64,000 bases of DNA, taken from the NCBI RefSeq assembly GCF_021130785.1, contig NC_060211.1:22553001-22617000 (forward strand), read 5' to 3'. This document shows positions 56,383-64,000 of the stretch, piece by piece (position 1 is the stretch's first letter; each line of letters begins with the position of its first letter). The position numbers and the translations under genes are program-made. The notes under the pieces were generated by a model. That model did not search any database. It saw only the letters and a list, made by a program, of their open reading frames with translations, and was not told where the DNA came from. Source of the DNA: Homalodisca vitripennis (lineage: Eukaryota > Arthropoda > Insecta > Hemiptera > Cicadellidae).

Positions 56383-56955
56383 GTGTAACTTAAGGTTTAG
56401 ACATATTCCATTGAATGCAAGTTTTTGTATGCTATCATACTAATAATTATATTAATCGATTACATTTTAAAAAATACAAAGTAATAACCCTAACGTGTAC
56501 AATTAAAATGGTAAATTAAATGTAAAAATTACTAATATTAATGGCTGAATATCCGGTTAAATTAAACTAATTCTGTGTGAATTGTTGAATAGCTGAGTGG
56601 AATGTGGAGTGAAAGGAATTAAGACCTTGTGAAAGATAAAATGAATTGGCACTCTCCTGTCACTTATTTTTTTTGTGTAAAGAAATGGAAACAGAACTAT
56701 TCAATGAAGTTACGTTCCAATTCTCCTAGAATACGTAAGGCCTAATTTGAATTGCAGGAATGGCAAAATCTTTGTTAAAAACAAACTATTTTAAAATAAA
56801 CACCAAAGTGTGTAATATTATAAGTGTGCATATTACTAGATAAATAACTTTCAGAACATAACTTTTCGTCGATTTCGTTGGCAATATAGCACAGTACGTA
56901 CATGTAGCAGTTTTTTATGTTGGTCACAGGTGGTCGCATGTTTTATGTATGGTCT

Positions 56956-59900
56956 TACGAGTACGCATGATGGCAACGATAAAATCACAAAACAATAAAA
57001 AAAAAACTGAATAGAAGTATATACAATTTTAATGTGTGACATAGTTACATGTAGCATAACTATCAGAATGAAATTAGTTATAAAATTGAAATTTTGGATA
57101 TGGAACCACAGCGAAGTCAATTTAGGGTCACGTGAGCGAATTCCTGCTTTGTATTAGTGCTTTGTAATATTGACATAAAATATTAAAATTATGGACATGA
57201 TAAGGCATAATGCTGGTACTACACAACTACTAGGCAGCTATCAACACTGGGTAAATTACACTATAGTGTATTCCACGTGTATCTGGTATCAACACGATGT
57301 AAAGTGTTAATTTTGACCTTCTTCCTAACCAACATTTTTTGTCTTTTCAGACAAACATGAGTCCAGACGCTGCACTAAGAGGAGGATGAACTGGAGTTTA
57401 ACTCAATATTTAAATTGATTCAGCCCTTTCCACCATAGCTACGTCATGTTCTAGTTACTAAGCAGCGTGTGTTTAAGAACAGGCTACGAGTTATGTAAAA
57501 AAATTATAATTCTATCTATACATGTAAATTATGATGAATTTTCAACTTATAAAAGTTCTCAATATATTATTATCAACCGTAAAATTACCGTATTAGGGTA
57601 AAATTAAAGCTAAATTATTCCAGAATCGGACTGAACTGTTGAACATAAAATATGATGTGTACAAGAGTTTAATTATATTTTATTTTTTAAGTACGAGCCT
57701 CACTAACACAAAATCAACCCATTCACTGCAGTAAAAGCTTTTAATTACTGCCATAGCTAAAAATAAGTGGAGTGTCTGAGACAGAAGTAGGCAAAAGTAT
57801 TGAGTACGTGACTGCACAATTTCCTACAATTTACACATCATAGCTTAGGCAAAAATAAAGTAAGGAAATAGAATAATTGATATTGAATCAAGTGCTCTAC
57901 CAAATGAAGATGTAATTTCCAAATACAGATTTCCCCTTTATTTACTCCGACAGAAATGTAAAGTCATTTTCAACGGAAACGTGATCGCATTTCACAGCTG
58001 AATGAGTTTCCGTCGCTTAGAGAAAACACCTTATAGTCTCGTCCATGGACACTCCCTTGACAATTACATGACAAGTAATATAATTTAAATGACGTCTTGA
58101 GCCACAGTTAGAAGTAAACAAAGATATTCTCATTAGCACTGTCGGAAACTTATTTAATTATAGTTTATAACTATTTTGACTTATTAATCGTACACGTTCG
58201 AATGCTATTGTGGAACAACGTACATAATAAGCGAAAGTAAAGGCTGGGAAACCCGGTAACAGATTATAGAGTGTAACAAATGACGATGAATATGGAAACA
58301 AATATATCGAAAAGACATTGACCAGTGGAATTAGTGGAACAGTTATGGAACTAAAAACTTAGAATCAGGTGTATGAAAATCTGATTATATACTTCTCTGA
58401 CTCAAATATTGAAAACCACAATTTAATAATTATGACCAATTGGATCTATTTAGTTTGCTTCAGCTTTTGGGAATCATAGAATACGGATAGAAAATTAATT
58501 TAAAGAAACATATACTTAGAGGAATATTGATTTATTGTGTTTGAAATAGTGTAAGAAGTCTTTAGCCCTAAAACATTTAAGGACCAACAGAGCAAGAATA
58601 ACTGACTGTAATATTAGAATAAATGTTCTTTTAAACTCGACAAAACACCGTTTTTAAGATAAACATTAATTTTTCGATAAGGTTTATTGTATTTAATAAA
58701 CACTCGTTGTCATATAAATGAGTGTTGAAAAGAAAAAATTGAACAACAATTTCAGGAAATATTAGCCTACAAATTAAATTCACTGGGTTTCAAACAGAAC
58801 AGATGTATATATATTGTGCTCAATAACAACTGTTGCTCAACGCAATTGAGTCTTATTAATTGATTGTTCTCATGTAAACCTAAGTCTGTCAGCCAATGTT
58901 TTTAACGTTCTCTAATCATAGCAGGTCTTTAGAACACATATTAAAAATTTCCAATGGTTTTAAATTTTTATATCAGTTAATGCAAATTTCAGCTTGTATC
59001 AACCAAAATATTAAGATTTAAGAAAGTATTTATCTGAAAGAGTAAATTATGAACGATGTGAGAATTCCTGCGTCACTAATTTTCACTGTGTTTAAAACAT
59101 TCGAATTTTTATAAGTAAATAGAATGAAATCTAGAGAAATGCTCGCTAATAATCTACACATTTTATATTTATAACTTATATAAAAAAAACTAATGTGTAA
59201 GAACTGTTCATTTTCTATTTTCAGACAGAAAATACGTAACACTAATCAGACAACTCATTGCATAAAATATTAAATATTTCATTCTCCAAAATTTAATTAC
59301 AATTATTGTTCAATTATAAATATGATATAAAACTCCAGTCAGAAGCTAAAATCCCGATCAAATAATGTTAATTGTTTCAAATCTAAGAAGTGGTTTGAAG
59401 TAGGTGTGAACAGTTTTCTGATACAAAATCGAAATAATCTTTAGCGTCACTTTAATTCAACTATAAATATATTAATCCGATAAAACTTTTGGGGATCCAA
59501 TATAATATTATGTAGCAATGAAAGAATAAGTGATTAAATATAATTAAAATAAAACCGCTTTCTATTACCTTAAAACATGACCAAGATTTAAAATCTTTAA
59601 ATCACTAAATAGCATGTCTAAAAAATACTACACGTAAACTATTAAGAGATCTAACAAAACACAGTTATTTCTATTATCAAAATATAATTTCCAGTTGGAT
59701 GAAAGCATCACTTCTCCCCAGGGACGTGCAGCACTACAAAACATACTGATCTTTGTTCTTTCAACTGTAATTTACTACATTTATATCCCTACAGTCTAAC
59801 GACACAATCTATGGCTTCAAGATCATTTAAAGATGAAGTACACCTTACGTAGTTTCACATGCTGGTTATTAATTTTTTTATTTGGCTAAAAAAGTTAATA

Positions 59901-62739
59901 TTAATGTACAAAAATCGAACAAATACTGGACTTCTTACGAAGCTGTTAATGATTAAAATACAATATTAATGAAATATTTTTTGAAATATTGTTATTAATT
60001 TGTCTTTTGTTTTATTTATTTATTAACTCGTTCTTTGCCATTGCTTAACTAGCTATTGATATAAATAAATAAAGGTTTGATTTTACAATTATTATTGAGT
60101 TTATTTGTCACATGTATGGTACATCGCGAATTATACTGCCATGGGCACATAAAAATTATATCCAACATAGAAAAGTTTTGGTGCAAGTTAGGTTTGAATT
60201 TATAAAAAAAAATAGGTTTGAATTTCGAAAGACTTGGAATCATAAATTGTGTAGATCTTACTTGAGTTCAATTCCAGTTTTACTTTGTGTGTTCCATTGA
60301 CATTTCTTCATCTTTTAATCATCCTTGTCGGTTTAGTGTGGATTTAGTACTGGCAATGTTGGTCCTTGAAGATTCGAGAGTTCTGGTTGCCATGCAATAT
60401 TCAAGTGGTCATTCTCTAGTAAATGTCTTCTTTTCTTTTACAAAAATCGAGATTCACCAATTTAACACAAATAATAAAATGTAAGACCTTATTATTTAAT
60501 AACTCAAATGTTGATTCACTTTGTGTTTTTTATAAATTTCTTGATGAAAAAAGGTTCTTCTTAGTCTCATATTCAGTCATGATTCAAACGAATAAATTCC
60601 GTTATTATAAAGTCACCAAAGATCTAAAATTACTTTATAACTCCAGGTGTTGTAAACTTACTTTGCATAACAATCTCCTTGTTTTTGGTATTAAGATTTA
60701 ATGTATTCTGTGGTATTTGGTCTAAAGAAATTACTTTATTTTATCAGATGATTCAATTTTACAATAGTTTATGTATTTCTATCTTATATGTATCATAATT
60801 TGCTTTATGTTAATTTTAACTCTAAAATAGGTTGCTAATTTATCTTAATTTTAAAATCTATTGACTTATATATGTTTATTGTAAGTTATCAAAATTGAAT
60901 CTGTGTATTTCCTTCTTCTTGTATGGATTCCTGTGTGTGTGAACATATGTGGTATAAACTCCTTTAGTTATTTATTAATCTTTTATAATCAAACATGAAA
61001 TAATATGAACTACTAACTTTTCAAAACAAAACTGTAATATTGTTTTTTTAAATTATATCTATCTCCACAAGGTTCATTAATTCAAAATCTTTGTTGTAAT
61101 CTGTAATAGTACTGGGTTCGTATAAACATTTAAATATGTTAATTGTAATTTAATAGCTCCTTAATGGTTTTTACCTATAAACAAGAAAAGGCTAATTTCA
61201 GATAATGTGATACCATTTTGGCAGTTGTAACAACGCTTTGAAATGTACATTTCTGTAATTTAATTCTTTTAGTGTTAAATTTCCAACTGTTATGGTTGAA
61301 GGTATATATCGGGATGCCATACCAGGTGTACATAGACAATATCTCACTACCTGCAATACAATATTAACCCTTAGAGCTAGATAATAATGTCTTGTGACAG
61401 GAGAGGATTTATGTGATCCATATAGATATACTACTTGTAGATTGATAATACTTCAGTAGCTGTATTAAACAATAAAATTTATTAGAAGCTTAAAAATTAA
61501 TAATATCTTGCGACATTAGTGGGTGTTTTATCATCCATATAGACCACTTATAACGTACGTATAATAATAGTAAAATCTTTATTTTTTCAAGCACCATCTT
61601 AAGAAAAAAAACAGAATTCTTAAAAACATAAAATTTATTTTTGTGTTTGAATATATAAATTTAAATATTGATACAATTTTACTAGTGCATATTTGTAATA
61701 GTTTTCGACATGAATTGAGAGAGTTTTGAAATTGCATACAGTTTTTAGTTGTTCAGGTATTAATTACTTTTTATTTGAACTATAATTAGTCTATTGATGC
61801 GAATATGGTGTGTACAACAAAGTCCCATAAGAAAGGGCAAGGAAATATGTTATCGCAAAACTTTATTTTTACTAGTCATTTTAAAAAACTATAGAATTGT
61901 TCAATCAAATTTCATTGAATATCTTAGTTTCACGCTAAACTAAAATATATTGAATAATCTATATAAAAACTAATCAAACCATAACTTACAAAAATTAGCG
62001 GAACTGCCCGATTGAAGGTATTAATTCCAGCGGGGGAAATCGTATAACTGGAGATTATATTAGCCTAATTCGTATAGTAACTGAAGGCGACGTATCTAGA
62101 GCACTTCTCTTACCGCCCTCGATCTTGAAATTGTTCTTGATGAAATATTACAGTTCGTTGCCTGTAAATTGGGTTAGCTATCATATAATTTAAAATTAAT
62201 TAATCTTATATTAATATAAAAGGAACTCGATCGCAATTTTCCTTATCTGAGCACAAAACCTGATTTAATTTACATCAATAAGGAAATATCCCATCGAGAG
62301 TCAGCCCTGCTCGGCTACGTGGAAGTCTAAATAACTAACACTAACATAACTAAGCTTAACTATCCCAACACATATACTCGTAGTTGTGTTGGGATACTAT
62401 CCCGCCTCATTTCATATTTACTTGGTGTGAATAATTTTATATTTAAACACATAATATTACACAATTTAATGTATAAATTCTTTATGAATCAAATTATAAG
62501 ATATGTCTAAAAAGATTTCATATGTAGATTACAAATGTTTCGTGAAAACATATTTATAAAAGAATAACTTATATTGTGTGTAATTTTAATGTCTACTTCT
62601 ATTTTTATGATTGTTTTTCTGTGTACATGTTCACGAGACATCTTGAAAATGAAATTAGCTAAAGATTTAAAATTTACTGTTACGACACGTGTTACTGGTA
62701 CGTACTTCTACCTTCTACAAAATCGTAACATTTCTGTGA
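56956..62739. other. AT-rich intergenic DNA
   Basis: There is no supported gene. The 89-codon minus frame at 56,851-57,120 straddles the element end and is chance. Around 57,955-58,025 lies the inverted copy of the segment at 5,357-5,420. Remaining short frames are low-complexity. Confidence 0.5.
57955..58025 (-). repeat. Short repeat G, inverted copy of 5,357-5,420
   Basis: It contains AACGTGATCGCATTTCACAG and CTGAATGAGTTTCCGTCGC, the reverse complement of the segment at 5,357-5,420 with few mismatches. It is too short to classify. Confidence 0.6.
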
Positions 62740-62905
62740 AAATAATTTCAAAACAAATCATTATCCGGGCGTGTTACGTTCTCTCTCGTTGGGATTACTG
62801 TTTAAGGAATTCTCATTAAACAAACTGATGAATTACGCAACGGAATTAAGCGCTACTGGAGTAATTGGATCTTTAGTATTTTTTCAATCTTACATAACAA
62901 AGTAA
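62740..62905 (+). repeat. Interspersed repeat J, copy 2
   Basis: It aligns in order with 17,230-17,400 (ATCATTATCCGG, AAACTGATGAATTACGCAA, TTTCAATCTTACATAACAAA). The 81-codon frame ending at 62,819 runs into it and is not supported as a gene. Confidence 0.45.
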
Positions 62906-64000
62906 ACACTGTATTCTTAAAAATACTTCAAAACTTACTGTAGTTCCCATGATATGTGAAAACTATAAATATACGTCGAATAACGTATTAATTAAGTGGA
63001 TCTGATTTACTAATATTACTAAGTTATTTCGGCCTGTAAAAATTCCAGTTATATAACAGAATCAATTATTTAAAATAACGGTTTTTTTTAATTACAGAAA
63101 GTTGTTAATGACACGAGCCACTATAAAGTGATAACACTATTGAAATGACTGGAGTCGTTATCAACATTCAGGTGAGTCTGTTTAGAACAGTTAACATGTT
63201 GTGAGATGCAGCCAAGTATCAGTGTAATAGTTACTACGGTTATGTTAATTCTAGGTAGCAGGTTTCACGTGGTTAAGCAAATCTGCGTCTGGGGCAAATT
63301 TAAGGTTTTTTTTGTGTAAGAGCACTTCTACTTCGTATGAATTATATTTTCCGTGACATAGTTTATTTCCTTTGCTTCTTCAGCAAATTAAAGTATGAAC
63401 TTTCCAAGTCTAAGAGGGCTATTTTTAACAATTAAATCAGCTTCTTAAGGTTTATTGTTGCTAGCCCGATCAATAATATAGATACGTATATCTAAAAGGA
63501 ATCTCATGGTTAAAAATTTGTGTAATTACGATCTAACATATTAGCGATGATAATTTAGTTTACCTCGTTGCCACGATCTAAAAAAAAAAACATAAAAACA
63601 CGTACATACGTAAGTCTTAAAAGTGTACTTTTGTAAAAAACCGTCTTATTTTTTTACAGAGAGGCTGATTCTCTCTTAAGTCTTATGCTCCCTGTCTTTA
63701 TAGACCACTGTCCTGTGCGAAGATGTTATCAAACAGAATAAGGAGGATATTCGATACAATACAAATTGCTAAAAATTGCAAAGGTCTTATACAGAATTTG
63801 AATCTACGGCATTCTAACTCAAAATCCAAAGTTCAAATTAGACCATGACGCCAAGGGCTCTCCCCTGTGTACTAATTCTCAACTTCTGCTTTACTATTCA
63901 ATAGAATAGTTTTGGTGCTAAATATCCAGCTCTACTTGAAACTACTGCTCACGAGGTAATTTTGGAAAAACTTCCGCTACAGACAGACAGTAACTTTCCG
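62906..64000. other. AT-rich intergenic DNA
   Basis: I can support no gene, RNA or repeat pair here. Confidence 0.5.

Larger units (their letters stand above)
36164..56955 (+). mobile_element. Maverick/Polinton (adintovirus-like) element
   Basis: This ~20.8-kb element is bounded by terminal inverted repeats of about 2.7 kb. It encodes the hallmark Polinton set: protein-primed PolB, retroviral-type integrase, packaging ATPase, adenovirus-type protease, double-jelly-roll major capsid protein and a candidate penton protein, plus accessory proteins. The ends can be drawn to start with AG (36,164) and finish with CT (56,955), as Polintons do. However, the outermost ~25 bp match poorly, and the 6-bp flanks (CGCTAT and TACGAG) do not form a target duplication. 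Strong inverted similarity begins at GACCAC (36,183) and its partner at 56,934. Most genes are frameshifted. Confidence 0.9.
54175..56955 (-). repeat. Right terminal inverted repeat of the Polinton
   Basis: It is the reverse complement of 36,164-38,893 and slightly longer, because of scattered 1-nt insertions and an expanded (TA)n tract (55,432-55,475, with GGTATATATGGTATAT inserts). It contains the frameshifted second copies of the two TIR genes, the tRNA-like remnant and the 15-kb-like segment. Confidence 0.85.

Noticed and set aside
56851..57120. 89-codon minus-strand frame crossing the Polinton end
   Set aside because: It straddles the element boundary and has no motif; it is chance.
1..64000. 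CRISPR arrays, bacterial operons, rRNA or functional tRNA genes
   Set aside because: No regularly spaced short repeats with unique spacers, no rRNA text and no tRNA with a complete acceptor stem were seen; the DNA is eukaryotic.

Overview
The window looks like AT-rich, gene-poor DNA from an insect or other arthropod genome. The evidence is the set of repeat families it carries: a jerky/pogo-like DNA transposon, a fragment of a mariner-like helix-turn-helix (HTH) transposase, a Penelope-like GIY-YIG fragment, a Mutator-like transposase fragment, many diverged interspersed repeats, and one large Maverick/Polinton. I found no convincing host protein-coding gene, tRNA, rRNA or CRISPR array. A hemipteran host is possible but only a guess.

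Region 1 to about 36,160 is host intergenic DNA filled with repeats. It holds a SINE-like family (1,385 and 22,137), a ~200-bp tandem satellite-like family (4,745 and 8,865-9,700), a 2.87-kb jerky/pogo element (5,754-8,621), a 15-bp minisatellite (11,172-11,450), and a ~1-kb family with nested duplications (11,445-12,920; 26,780-27,760). It also holds a Penelope-like 3' fragment (13,060-13,840), a mariner-like fragment running into a perfect 101-bp inverted repeat (14,769-15,492), a GC-rich MITE-like hairpin (21,590-21,835) and a Mutator-like transposase fragment inside a degenerate GC-rich repeat (22,840-24,540). Several further two- or three-copy families are present.

Region ~36,164-56,955 is a ~20.8-kb Maverick/Polinton (adintovirus-like) element with unusually long (~2.7 kb) terminal inverted repeats that themselves carry two convergent genes. 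The unique interior encodes protein-primed DNA polymerase B, a retroviral-type integrase with an N-terminal zinc ribbon, tandem zinc-finger proteins, a Bro-N protein with two partial duplicates, and a candidate penton/minor capsid protein. It continues with an FtsK/HerA-type packaging ATPase, a DUF8207 plus parvovirus-type phospholipase A2 protein, a small basic protein, an adenovirus-type cysteine protease, coiled-coil and fibre-like proteins, a DUF5679-like zinc ribbon and a repeat protein. The double-jelly-roll major capsid protein, a 75-aa protein and a possible VLTF3-like late transcription factor complete the set. This is a complete replication, integration, packaging and capsid set, but most genes carry 1-nt frameshifts, usually in A or T runs.

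The most striking unexplained signal is a shared start-site motif. At least ten element genes begin at TAAATG, usually with TCTA a few bases upstream. This resembles poxvirus late promoters (TAAAT) and the TCTA motif of the virophage mavirus, and the same element carries a possible VLTF3-like gene.

Region 56,956-64,000 is again gene-poor host DNA with a few repeat fragments.
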